This document shows, one piece after another, positions 28,101-34,924 of a DNA stretch of 64,000 nucleotides (positions are counted from its first letter, which is position 1; each line of letters begins with the position of its first letter). The DNA is from CAYFQB01 sp964345225 (lineage in GTDB: Bacteria; Nitrospirota; Thermodesulfovibrionia; Thermodesulfovibrionales; UBA6898), in contig CAYFQB010000071.1 of assembly GCA_964345225.1 (NCBI GenBank), positions 6,680 through 70,679 of the forward strand, in the 5' to 3' direction. Both the position numbers and the translations under genes were made by a program. The notes under the pieces are model-generated. The model saw only the letters and a program-made list of their open reading frames with translations. It ran no database searches and had not been told where the DNA came from.

Positions 28101-28504
28101 GCCTCTTTGAAAAGTTCCCTGTTCTCTGCCTTTTTTATTGCATGAAATCTTGCACCTATCAACTCAACACTGTATTTTTCAAGAATCCCTTTCTCTGAGA
28201 GTCTTACAGCAAGGTTCAATGCTGTCTGTCCACCCATTGTTGGCAGGAGTGCATCAGGCTGTTCTTTCTGTATAATCATCTCCAGTATCTCTTCAGTAAG
28301 TGGTTCTATATAAGTTACATCTGCTGTTTCAGGGTCTGTCATTATAGTTGCAGGATTAGAATTTACCAGTATAACCCTGTATCCTTCATCCCTTAATGCC
28401 TTGCAAGCCTGTGTGCCTGAATAGTCAAACTCACATGCCTGTCCGATTACAATCGGACCCGAGCCGATCATAAGTATACTTTTAATATCTTCTCTCTTCG
28501 GCAA
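25121..28504 (-). CDS. carB: Carbamoyl phosphate synthase large subunit, with two in-frame insertions
   Basis: 1127 aa against about 1070 normally. It makes carbamoyl phosphate from bicarbonate, ammonia (from CarA) and 2 ATP. Two ATP-grasp halves are complete: GSGPIVIGQACEFDYSG at 13-29 and GSGPNRIGQGIEFDYC near 602-617, with matching LGGSGGGIAYN and LGGSAMEIAYD loops, and a C-terminal MGS-like allosteric domain (960-1090). Extra residues at about 471-491 (27,030-27,092, a (CAGGGGG)3 tract) and about 557-590 (26,733-26,835) are repeat-derived and fall at the oligomerisation domain and at the linker before the second half. Confidence 0.95.
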   Translation of the reverse strand: MPKREDIKSILMIGSGPIVIGQACEFDYSGTQACKALRDEGYRVILVNSNPATIMTDPETADVTYIEPLTEEILEMIIQKEQPDALLPTMGGQTALNLAVRLSEKGILEKYSVELIGARFHAIKKAENRELFKEAMAKIGLEIPKSAAVMNIKEGTNAIEHIGFPVILRPAFTLGGSGGGIAYNREEFAELLDKGLKLSPVSQVLIEESVLGWKEYELEVMRDKKDNVVIICSIENFDPMGIHTGDSITVAPAQTLTDKEYQRMRDASIAIIREIGVDTGGSNIQFALNPRDGRMVVIEMNPRVSRSSALASKATGFPIAKIAAKLAVGLTLDEIRNDITRETPASFEPAIDYVVTKFPKFAFEKFPEADPLLTTQMKSVGEVMSIGRTFKESLQKALRSLETGNYGLVDVDLDTDKIKINLKIPGVKRLWYVSEAMRVGMSIEEIYECTQIDPWFLNNIKHIVDMDEMIKAHGAKSSEHGENEFAPCPLPPALLREAKEYGFSDRRLAQLSGVDETEIRRLRKEKNILPVYKMVDTCAAEFSAYTPYLYSTYEKPFYKRIEQSAKHKEKKDLYNTDAVPQSPYPLLFAPVSECESNPTERKKVIILGSGPNRIGQGIEFDYCCVHAVFALRELGYETIMVNCNPETVSTDYDTSDRLYFEPLTIEDVLNIIETEKPIGVIVQFGGQTPLKLAVPLEMEGIQILGTSPDSIDRAEDRRRFKELIHKLGFKQPESDTVISVEEAAAAAKKIGYPVMVRPSYVLGGSAMEIAYDEDSVRDYVRNAVMSSSGHPVLIDKYLDIAIEVDVDAVSDGTDVIIGGVMEHIEEAGIHSGDSACSLPPFSLSKEITDEIKRQTKELARELRVIGLMNVQFAVKDKDIYILEVNPRASRTIPFVSKTTGVPLAKIAAKVMLGKTLKELGVKSEKSISHIAVKEAVFPFEKFPGVDTILGPEMKSTGEVMGIDEDFGRAYSKAQASCNNMIPLSGKIVISIRDEDKPGICDLVKRLYAAGFSVVATRGTAAFLSNKGIEVEVINKVAEGRPHIVDLIKNKEIVFVINTVSGAQAKRDSFSIRRSALQYGIPYTTTVAGAKAVVNAIEMLKKKKVNVKSIQEYHKNDAYDRKNICVTI
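26733..26835 (-). repeat. In-frame repeat insertion in carB (linker)
   Basis: Between conserved YEKPFY and ECESNPTERKKV the gene gains about 34 codons. The DNA contains TTTGTGCTTTGCGCTTTG and ATGCGCTTAT, phrases resembling the 'tgcgctatgcg' parts of the dispersed repeat near 3,880 and 62,330. Frame is kept. Confidence 0.6.
27030..27092 (-). repeat. In-frame tandem-repeat insertion in carB
   Basis: Three copies of the 7-bp unit CAGGGGG are followed by GCTCCATGC and GCTCTTTGCTCCATGCGC. Translated, they give the segment between DEMIK and LLREAKEYGFSD, extending a helix linker in the oligomerisation domain. Three 7-bp units plus flanking bases leave the frame intact. Confidence 0.6.
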
Positions 28505-28523
28505 AGTTATCTATCCTAAATTT

Positions 28524-29156
28524 TTATTTTCCTAAAAAATCTCTTATATCTCTCAATGGCAACTCGGGTTCCCCCCCGATCTTTCCTTCGATCTTATCAG
28601 TATAAATATTCCTTTCCGTTCCATCATTAAATTTAAGCACCAATGATACAAACTCCTGTTCATCGCCTAATCCTGGGATAAAACTGCCATGCTGAATGGA
28701 GATTTTTTCCACGAATTTTATACCGTCAGGATTTTCCGGTACAAACTTTTTACTCTCTACATCAATCGAACTTAAATTATCAAGGGAGAATGTCTCTATC
28801 TTTCTTCTGATAAGATCGTGTCTTGTAATCTTGACTGTTTTATTTGATTTATTAAAAACAACTTCCAGATACCTTTCTTTAAACACAAATGCCCTGAACC
28901 AGAAAAATCCAGCTACAAATATGAGTATTAAAATAAGGTAATAAAGGGCTGTCATTCTAATACTCAAGAAAAGAAACAAATAGACAATTCCACTTAAGGC
29001 AGTGGCAGACAGAGCCGATGAAAACTCCTTATTGTAAATACCGCTGTGAAGAACGCTCTTTTTCTCTGCCCTGAATGATGAAGTTCTGAATATAAGTGAA
29101 TCTGTTTTTTTCTGTAAAGTGTATTTCTTAACTTGTTCCTTGTTCAAACTGTGCAA
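28524..29156 (-). CDS. Membrane protein of unknown function inside the pyrimidine operon
   Basis: 210 aa. Two adjacent transmembrane helices (about 50-90, 'IVYLFLFLSIRM' and 'LYYLILILIFVAGFFWF') are flanked by a soluble N-terminus and a C-terminal beta-rich region (95-205) that resembles a PH-like or YcxB-type domain. I do not recognise a named family. It overlaps carA by 13 bp and is followed by carB after 19 bp, so it is co-transcribed with carA and carB. The role in pyrimidine metabolism, if any, is unknown. Confidence 0.6.
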   Translation of the reverse strand: MHSLNKEQVKKYTLQKKTDSLIFRTSSFRAEKKSVLHSGIYNKEFSSALSATALSGIVYLFLFLSIRMTALYYLILILIFVAGFFWFRAFVFKERYLEVVFNKSNKTVKITRHDLIRRKIETFSLDNLSSIDVESKKFVPENPDGIKFVEKISIQHGSFIPGLGDEQEFVSLVLKFNDGTERNIYTDKIEGKIGGEPELPLRDIRDFLGK

Positions 29157-30412
29157 CTCTCGATCATCTTCCCAAATCTTTTAAAGATATGTGCTGAATC
29201 ATTTGGACCAGGTCCAGCTTCGGGGTGGTGCTGCACTGAGAAAACCGGTAATTCTTTGTGCTGCATGCCCTCTTCAGTGCCGTCATATAGATTTTTATGT
29301 GTAAGGATGACCTGTCCATGCAGGCTATTTATATCAACACAGTAGTTATGGTTCTGTGAAGTTATCTCGACCTTGCTTGTAGACAGATCCTTAACTGGAT
29401 GATTTCCTCCATGATGTCCAAATTTAAGTTTATATGTTCTGCCGCCCATGGCAAGCCCTAGTATTTGATGGCCTAGACATATTCCAAATATCGGTATCTT
29501 TCCTATCAGCTTTTTTGCATTCTCAATAGCGTATGTAACGGTCATGGGGTCACCGGGACCATTGCTCAGTACTATCCCGTTAGGTTTCATTTCTAATACC
29601 GCCTCTGCCGGGGTTTGAGCTGGCACCACCGTTATATCAAAGCCTGCATCATAAAGGTTTCTTAATATGTTTAATTTAACACCTAGATCATAAACGACCA
29701 CCTTTTTCATTGCGGTTTGCAGATTGTAGATTGTGGAATCTCGTATATTATTCTCAGGGTCTTTATACCTCTGAATTCTGAATTCCCCTAAAGGGACGTT
29801 GTCCCCGAAAAGGGGCGTCGCCCCAACGGGGCTTTTCGCCCAACGGGACTTTACGTCTGAATTCCTAATTTCTGAAGGTTCCCATCTCCACAGCCCCTCT
29901 TTCCATTCATATTTTTCCTTTGTTGTCACTTCTTTCACAAGGTCAAAAGCTGATATTCCGGGGTGTGCTTTTACTTTATCTATGAGGCTGACAGGATCTG
30001 GATCGATTGAGGAAATAATTCCCATCTGAGCGCCGTGATTTCTCAAATGTCTCGTTAATGCCCTCGTATCAATTCCCTGGATACCAACTGTATTATTTTT
30101 TCTCATATACTCTGCGAGACTTATCGATGACCGCCAGTTGCTCGGGAAATCACAAGCCTCATTGACAATAAAACCTTCTGCCTTAATCCCCCCTTCAGAC
30201 TCGATATCCTCTTCGTTAATTCCGTAATTACCAATCTGGGTATATGTCATGGTTACTATCTGTCCCTTGTATGAAGCGTCAGTGAGTATCTCCTGGTATC
30301 CGGTCATGGAGGTATTGAAGACTACTTCTCCCATAGTTTCACCCTCAACGCCGAAGTTTCTTCCTTCGAATACATTACCGTCTGCTAGAATCAACAATGC
30401 CTTTACTGCCAT
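29144..30412 (-). CDS. carA: Carbamoyl phosphate synthase small subunit, with an in-frame repeat insertion
   Basis: 422 aa against about 375 normally. It hydrolyses glutamine and channels ammonia to CarB. The N-terminal domain (1-150) has the DASYKGQIVTMTYTQIGNYG region, and the C-terminal class I glutaminase has the nucleophile Cys in GICLGHQILG and the His/Glu pair in HHPEAGPGP. Between VTTKEKYEW and KKVVVYDLGVKLNILR about 50 extra residues are present (about 174-232), including the 73-bp palindromic element (residues 185-209). The insertion falls in the inter-domain linker and should be tolerated. The stop overlaps the next start; the start overlaps pyrC by 10 bp. Confidence 0.95.
   Translation of the reverse strand: MAVKALLILADGNVFEGRNFGVEGETMGEVVFNTSMTGYQEILTDASYKGQIVTMTYTQIGNYGINEEDIESEGGIKAEGFIVNEACDFPSNWRSSISLAEYMRKNNTVGIQGIDTRALTRHLRNHGAQMGIISSIDPDPVSLIDKVKAHPGISAFDLVKEVTTKEKYEWKEGLWRWEPSEIRNSDVKSRWAKSPVGATPLFGDNVPLGEFRIQRYKDPENNIRDSTIYNLQTAMKKVVVYDLGVKLNILRNLYDAGFDITVVPAQTPAEAVLEMKPNGIVLSNGPGDPMTVTYAIENAKKLIGKIPIFGICLGHQILGLAMGGRTYKLKFGHHGGNHPVKDLSTSKVEITSQNHNYCVDINSLHGQVILTHKNLYDGTEEGMQHKELPVFSVQHHPEAGPGPNDSAHIFKRFGKMIESCTV
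29786..29857 (-). repeat. Palindromic coding repeat element, copy in carA
   Basis: On the minus strand: GACGTAAAGTCCCGTTGGGC, then nested palindromes (GGGGCGACGCCCC, TTTTCGGGG) to CCTTTAGGG. It is the same sequence as the elements in bioA and cobA-hemD, but here it is the opposite strand that is translated, giving VKSRWAKSPVGATPLFGDN. It is flanked by CTGAATTCTGAATT and CTGAATTCCTAATTTC. Confidence 0.9.
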
Positions 30413-31725
30413 TCGTACACTCTTCCCTTGCGTATTGTCATTACGGGCATCCCTCTAAGGACCCAGCCATTAAAAGGTGTATTCTTACCTTTCGATATAA
30501 ATCTTGCTGCCTCTACCTTATATTCTTTTTTGGTATCAATTATTACTACATCAGCATCAGACCCATGCTTTAATGTGCCCTTGTCTATCCCTGCAATCTT
30601 TGCCGGCATAAAAGACATCTTCCCGACCAGCTGGCTTAAAGTCAGAACCCCTTCTTCAACCAGTTTTATGCTTAATCCGATGGCAGTTTCAAGACCTGAG
30701 ATGCCCGAAGGGGTCAGGTCAAATTCCAGAAGTTTTTCATCCATATGATGTGGTGCATGGTCAGTAGCAATTACATCTATTGTACCGTCTGCCAGCCCCT
30801 CTTTTATCGCCTCTACATCTTCTTTCCTCCTTAGCGGCGGGTTTACTTTTGCGTTCGTATCATAAAGACGTACTGCCTCTTCAGTAATGCTGAAATAATG
30901 TGGACAGGTCTCTGAAGTAATATTTGTGAGCCCGCGCTTTTTCGCAATCCTGATTATCTCTACAGAGCCCTTTGTTGAGACATGCGCTATATGCAATCTG
31001 CCATTGGTAAGTTCTGCAAGGGCTACGTCCCTCGCAACCATTATCTCTTCAGCCTGTGCAGGTATGCCTTTAAGTCCGAGAGTTACTGAAAGCAAGCCCT
31101 CGTTCATAACCCCTTCAGAACTAAGTGTCAGATCCTCACAGTGGGATATTACAGGTGCATTAAAAATCTTAGAATATTCCAGAGCCCTCCTCATCATCAT
31201 ACTGTTCATAACAGGTCTGCCGTCATCAGAAAAAGCAATACATCCTGTCTCATACATCATCGTAAGTTCAGAGAGTTCTTCTCCTTTCTGTCCCTTTGTT
31301 ACAGCACCAATCGGATAGACTGAGCAACTACCTTCCTGAATAGCCTTTCTTATAATAAATTCCGTAACACTTGAATTGTCATTAATTGGGTTTGTATTTG
31401 GCATACAGCAGACTGAAGTAAATCCTCCTTTGATCGCAGCCCCAGTGCCTGTTTTTATAGTTTCCTTATACTCAAATCCAGGCTCCCTTAAATGAACATG
31501 CATGTCAACAAGACCGGGCATTACGATAAGCCCCTTTGCATCGATAATCCTCCCACCCCCCCCTTTAGTAAAAGTTTTTAAGAGAGGATTCGTATCCTTA
31601 CTTTTTACTCTTGACTTTTTACTTCTGATTTCCTTTATCTTCCCGTCTTCAATTAATACGTCGCATATATTATCAATTTTTTGTGAAGGATCAATAACAT
31701 GGCCGTTTTTTATTAAAATCTTCAT
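30403..31725 (-). CDS. pyrC: Dihydroorotase
   Basis: 440 aa. This amidohydrolase closes carbamoyl aspartate to dihydroorotate. The metal site is in MHVHLREPG and ATDHAPHH; FSDDGRP and CPHYFSI are also conserved. Residues about 32-57 (DNA 31,553-31,632) are a Lys/Ser/Gly-rich insertion between IKEIR and IIDAKGLIVMPG, where other dihydroorotases have only a few residues. The DNA there contains ACTTTTTACTCTTGAC and TTTTTACTTCTGA phrases typical of the dispersed repeats in this window. Type I (zinc, long form) dihydroorotase by length. Confidence 0.95.
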   Translation of the reverse strand: MKILIKNGHVIDPSQKIDNICDVLIEDGKIKEIRSKKSRVKSKDTNPLLKTFTKGGGGRIIDAKGLIVMPGLVDMHVHLREPGFEYKETIKTGTGAAIKGGFTSVCCMPNTNPINDNSSVTEFIIRKAIQEGSCSVYPIGAVTKGQKGEELSELTMMYETGCIAFSDDGRPVMNSMMMRRALEYSKIFNAPVISHCEDLTLSSEGVMNEGLLSVTLGLKGIPAQAEEIMVARDVALAELTNGRLHIAHVSTKGSVEIIRIAKKRGLTNITSETCPHYFSITEEAVRLYDTNAKVNPPLRRKEDVEAIKEGLADGTIDVIATDHAPHHMDEKLLEFDLTPSGISGLETAIGLSIKLVEEGVLTLSQLVGKMSFMPAKIAGIDKGTLKHGSDADVVIIDTKKEYKVEAARFISKGKNTPFNGWVLRGMPVMTIRKGRVYEWQ

Positions 31726-31824
31726 CTCTTTAGACCTCGCTTGATATTATTTCTGATGTATCGAGCGCCCATGCCTTACATAAATATTTCTCTACGAGAA
31801 TCATCATCTCTATTTAAATATGTT

Positions 31825-32748
31825 TTACTTTTTTACTCCTGAAAGCAGATAAAGCACAGCCATCCTGACCGCAAGTCCATTTGTTACCTGCTCAAGTATA
31901 ACCGACCTCTGTCCGTCAGCCACTTCTGAATCAATTTCAACCCCCCTGTTCATAGGTCCAGGGTGCATTACAAGCACATCGTTTTTTGCCAGTGAAATCC
32001 TCTCTGATGTTAATCCCCAGTTTCTGAAATATTCTTCGGTCGTAGGGAAGAAACCCTTCCCCTGCCTTTCCATCTGAATCCTCAACATCATTATAATGTC
32101 AACATCTTCTAACCCCCTGTCCATATCCGTGAATAACTCAATATCTAACTCTTCCATATACATCGGTACTAATGTTGGGGGTCCGATCAGGCTTACGTCT
32201 GCACCGAGTTTTCTAAAGGCATATATATTCGACTTTGCAACCCTGCTATGAAGAATATCACCTATTATTGCTACCTTAAGTCCTTTAATACTGCCTTTCT
32301 TTTCTTTAATAGTTAATAAATCAAGTAATGCCTGAGTAGGATGCTCATTACTTCCGTCACCTGCATTAATAACCGAGGAATTCAGATTCTTTGCAAGGAA
32401 GTGTGCTGTCCCTGCATATGAATGTCTTACTATTATGAAATCAGCACCTAGGGCCTGTATGGTCAGGGCAGTATCTCTGAGTGTCTCTCCCTTTACAACG
32501 CTACTTGTAGATACAGAGAAATTTATCACATCAGTACTCAGCCTCTTTTCAGCAAGCTCGAATGATGTCCTGGTCCTTGTGGAAGGTTCATAAAAAAGGT
32601 TTACTGCGGTCTTACCCCGTAAAGTAGGCACCTTCTTAATATCCCTTTCCAAAACGTCTTTGAATCCTGCAGCAGTGTCAAGTATCAGCTCAATTTCCTC
32701 TGATTCCAGCTCTTTTATACCGACGAGGTCTTTATATTTGAGACTCAT
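31825..32748 (-). CDS. pyrB: Aspartate carbamoyltransferase, catalytic chain
   Basis: 307 aa. It condenses carbamoyl phosphate with aspartate. The carbamoyl phosphate site is YEPSTRTRTSFELA; HPTQALLDLLT and HPGPMNRGVEI are the other family blocks. No pyrI regulatory chain follows, as expected where PyrR controls expression. Its start overlaps the pyrR stop as ATGA. A 99-bp AT-rich gap without a gene separates it from pyrC. Confidence 0.97.
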   Translation of the reverse strand: MSLKYKDLVGIKELESEEIELILDTAAGFKDVLERDIKKVPTLRGKTAVNLFYEPSTRTRTSFELAEKRLSTDVINFSVSTSSVVKGETLRDTALTIQALGADFIIVRHSYAGTAHFLAKNLNSSVINAGDGSNEHPTQALLDLLTIKEKKGSIKGLKVAIIGDILHSRVAKSNIYAFRKLGADVSLIGPPTLVPMYMEELDIELFTDMDRGLEDVDIIMMLRIQMERQGKGFFPTTEEYFRNWGLTSERISLAKNDVLVMHPGPMNRGVEIDSEVADGQRSVILEQVTNGLAVRMAVLYLLSGVKK

Positions 32749-33275
32749 TCAAGCACCACCTTATCCTCTCGATCTTCTTCTTCCTCAAGCTGCACTACGA
32801 CAGTTTCCCTAATCGAGGTCGGTATATTTTTTCCAACAAAATCTGCTTTTATTGGAAGCTCCCTGTGTCCCCTGTCAACAAGAACAGCGAGTTGTATGGC
32901 GGCGGGTCTTCCGAAGTCCATGAGTGCGTCCATTGCAGCTCTTATAGACCTGCCTGTAAAGAGCACATCATCCACAAGTACCACCTTTTTGTTATTGATC
33001 TCACACGGTACCTGTGTTCTCCTTACAACAGGCTGGTCTTTTCTCACATTTATATCGTCCCTGTAAAGTGCTATATCCAGCTTTCCAATAGGTACATTTT
33101 TACCTTCTATCTCCCTGAGCTTCACTGCAAGCCTTTTGGCAATATGTACACCACCCCTCTGTATACCGACAAGACAGAGGGACTTTACACCCCTATTCTT
33201 TTCGATTATCTCATGAGACATCCGTGTTATTGCGCGTTCTACATCCTTTTTATTCATTAATTCTTTTGCCATCAT
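32745..33275 (-). CDS. pyrR: PyrR: pyrimidine operon RNA-binding regulator / uracil phosphoribosyltransferase
   Basis: 176 aa. It binds UMP and the pyr leader RNA to force termination and has weak uracil phosphoribosyltransferase activity. The PRPP loop is VVLVDDVLFTGRSIRAAMDAL. The N-terminal 'RAITRMSHEIIEKNRG' and 'GIQRGGVHIAKRL' segments match the family. GGAG precedes the ATG pair, of which the first is given. It is the first gene after an RNA element that has its binding site. Confidence 0.96.
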   Translation of the reverse strand: MMAKELMNKKDVERAITRMSHEIIEKNRGVKSLCLVGIQRGGVHIAKRLAVKLREIEGKNVPIGKLDIALYRDDINVRKDQPVVRRTQVPCEINNKKVVLVDDVLFTGRSIRAAMDALMDFGRPAAIQLAVLVDRGHRELPIKADFVGKNIPTSIRETVVVQLEEEEDREDKVVLE

Positions 33276-33423
33276 ACCACTCCAGTAAACTTAAATTGTT
33301 GCAAGAGAATATAAGAAAGTTAAATATACATTTCCAGATTCTGTGTAAAAGCCGTACTTTGAATCAATAAAATCTACAGAATCCTTCCTTCCCAAGGGAA
33401 TTGGACTGCAAAGGGTGCAGGCA

Positions 33424-33527
33424 TAAAAAAACCTTCCCCTTTTGATATTGAGAAGGTCTGTCAAACCACTGATCTTTTTACTGCAGCTCACGCTGACTCC
33501 TTAGCCTTCTCAGTCTCACGGGACTAT
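33424..33527 (-). promoter_or_regulatory. PyrR-responsive attenuator leader
   Basis: On the minus strand AGTCCCGTGAGACTGAGAAGG (33,505-33,525) fits the PyrR-binding anti-antiterminator pattern AGUCC-NNNN-GACUG-NNAAGG known from Bacillus pyr leaders. About 45 nt further is a terminator hairpin followed by a T-run, then 150 nt later the pyrR start. The arrangement supports UMP-dependent attenuation of the whole pyr operon. The 66-codon reading frame across the leader is not a gene. Confidence 0.8.
33425..33457 (-). terminator. pyr leader intrinsic terminator
   Basis: On the minus strand ACCTTCTC and GGGGAAGGT form a stem around an A/T loop, directly followed by seven T residues. This is the attenuator terminator controlled by PyrR binding just upstream. 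Confidence 0.8.
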
Positions 33528-33597
33528 TCTTAAAGGCAATTCTATTAAACCATAGAAACTAACACATTGTCAATTTACACTATATAATATTTCTATC

Positions 33598-34545
33598 TTA
33601 TTTCCCCCAGTCATATTTATGTCTTTTTCTGTCGTGTATATACTTTTCTGCTGAAAGTGCAGCAACAGCTCCACCTGCAACAGCGGTAACGACCTGCCTT
33701 ATCTCAGTACATGTAACATCACCTGCCGCAAAAACACCACCCGATGGTGTCTCCATCATCCTATTAATATCAATACACTCCTCTTCTGTAAGTTCCAAGG
33801 TACCGTGCAGAAAATCCACAATTGGTTTGCTGCCCTGGAGGTAAACAAAGACACCAGAAAGTAGTATTTCTGATTCCTTTTTCTCAGAATCTATTACCCT
33901 TATTTTCTCTACGGTCTCATTTCCTTCAATTGACTTTACAATTTTACCGGTCATAACCTTGAGATTTTTCGAATCAAGTGCAGGATGACCCTCTACCTTT
34001 AGTTCCTTTGATGGAGAAATTAAATAAACTGTTTCTGCAAATTTTGTTAAATATCCAGCCTCTTTTACAGCCTCTTCAGAATTTCCAATTACACATACGG
34101 TCTTGCCTTTAAAGAATGCAGCGTCACAGATAGCACAATAGCTTACGCCCCTTCCAATGAATTCAGCCTCACCTTTAATCGTTGGCTTTCTGCCCATAGA
34201 GCCTGTGGCTATAATTACTGCTTTCCCCTTATAGCTTGACTCCATTGTGTAAACTTCTTTAATCTCACCATCGAACTTTACTCCTATTACCAGAGCTTCC
34301 ACAATCTCTGCACCAAATTTTATTGCCTGTTTTCTAAAAATCTCCAGAAGTTCTTTTCCAGAGACAGATTCCAGAAGCCCAGGATAATTTTCTATATGGC
34401 TTGCATAAGCAAGAGCGCCTGCTGTAGCAGATTTATCCAGCACAACGGTCTTTAATTCTGACCTTGCGGCATACTGTGCTGCAGATAATCCAGCAGGGCC
34501 TCCTCCTATTATTATGACATCGTATATATCTGCTGAATCTGTCAT
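33598..34545 (-). CDS. Thioredoxin reductase-like flavoprotein without a clear NADPH motif
   Basis: 315 aa. The FAD fold is clear: GGGPAGLSAAQYAARS near 13-28 and GGVFAAGDVT near 272-281. The redox-active pair is CAIC (about 137-140), the TrxR CxxC. The NADPH domain is unusual: canonical GGGNSAVEEA is replaced by IGNSEEAVKEA, and the HRRDxFR arginines are replaced by ISPSKELK. Flavoproteins of this type in anaerobes use reduced ferredoxin instead of NADPH; that is an inference here. It stands alone upstream of the pyr leader region. Confidence 0.8.
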   Translation of the reverse strand: MTDSADIYDVIIIGGGPAGLSAAQYAARSELKTVVLDKSATAGALAYASHIENYPGLLESVSGKELLEIFRKQAIKFGAEIVEALVIGVKFDGEIKEVYTMESSYKGKAVIIATGSMGRKPTIKGEAEFIGRGVSYCAICDAAFFKGKTVCVIGNSEEAVKEAGYLTKFAETVYLISPSKELKVEGHPALDSKNLKVMTGKIVKSIEGNETVEKIRVIDSEKKESEILLSGVFVYLQGSKPIVDFLHGTLELTEEECIDINRMMETPSGGVFAAGDVTCTEIRQVVTAVAGGAVAALSAEKYIHDRKRHKYDWGK

Positions 34546-34628
34546 CAGTGTTCCTTATCTACTTGCCAAACTTCCTATGAATTTTAATCCGAATTAATAT
34601 TTAACATTAAGAAAGTTTCGGATAAAAC

Positions 34629-34790
34629 GTTAACCCCATTAGAAAGCCCCTCTGCTTACAGCGGAGATAAAAAATAATTTCCTTTCTAGTGAACACAGGG
34701 TTCATCACGTTTAAAAATAAATCTCTAACAGGATTTAATACCCCGTGTGAGCCTGCCCGCCTATGGCGAAGGTCTTCTAACGGGGTAAAC
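34629..34790. repeat. MITE-like element with 16-bp terminal inverted repeats
   Basis: The left end is GTTAACCCCATTAGAA and the right end TTCTAACGGGGTAAAC, imperfect reverse complements, 162 bp apart. The interior has no reading frame but includes small hairpins (CTCTGC..GCGGAG near 34,650-34,666 and GCCCGCCTATGGCG near 34,753). The remainder of the 379-bp gap (34,546-34,924) is AT-rich with no gene. Confidence 0.7.
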
Positions 34791-34924
34791 TTTATTTAGA
34801 TTATTTTAGCTTTTGAACTACAACAGGTCAATAAGACCTTGTCTATTAGATATTATCTGTTTAAAATCTTCTATATTGAGATATTTAATAAGAACCAAAA
34901 TACAACTATAACTTAATCTTTTTT

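Noticed and set aside
33291..33491. 66-codon frame upstream of pyrR
   Set aside because: It lies across the PyrR attenuator terminator, has no ribosome site of note and no recognisable sequence.
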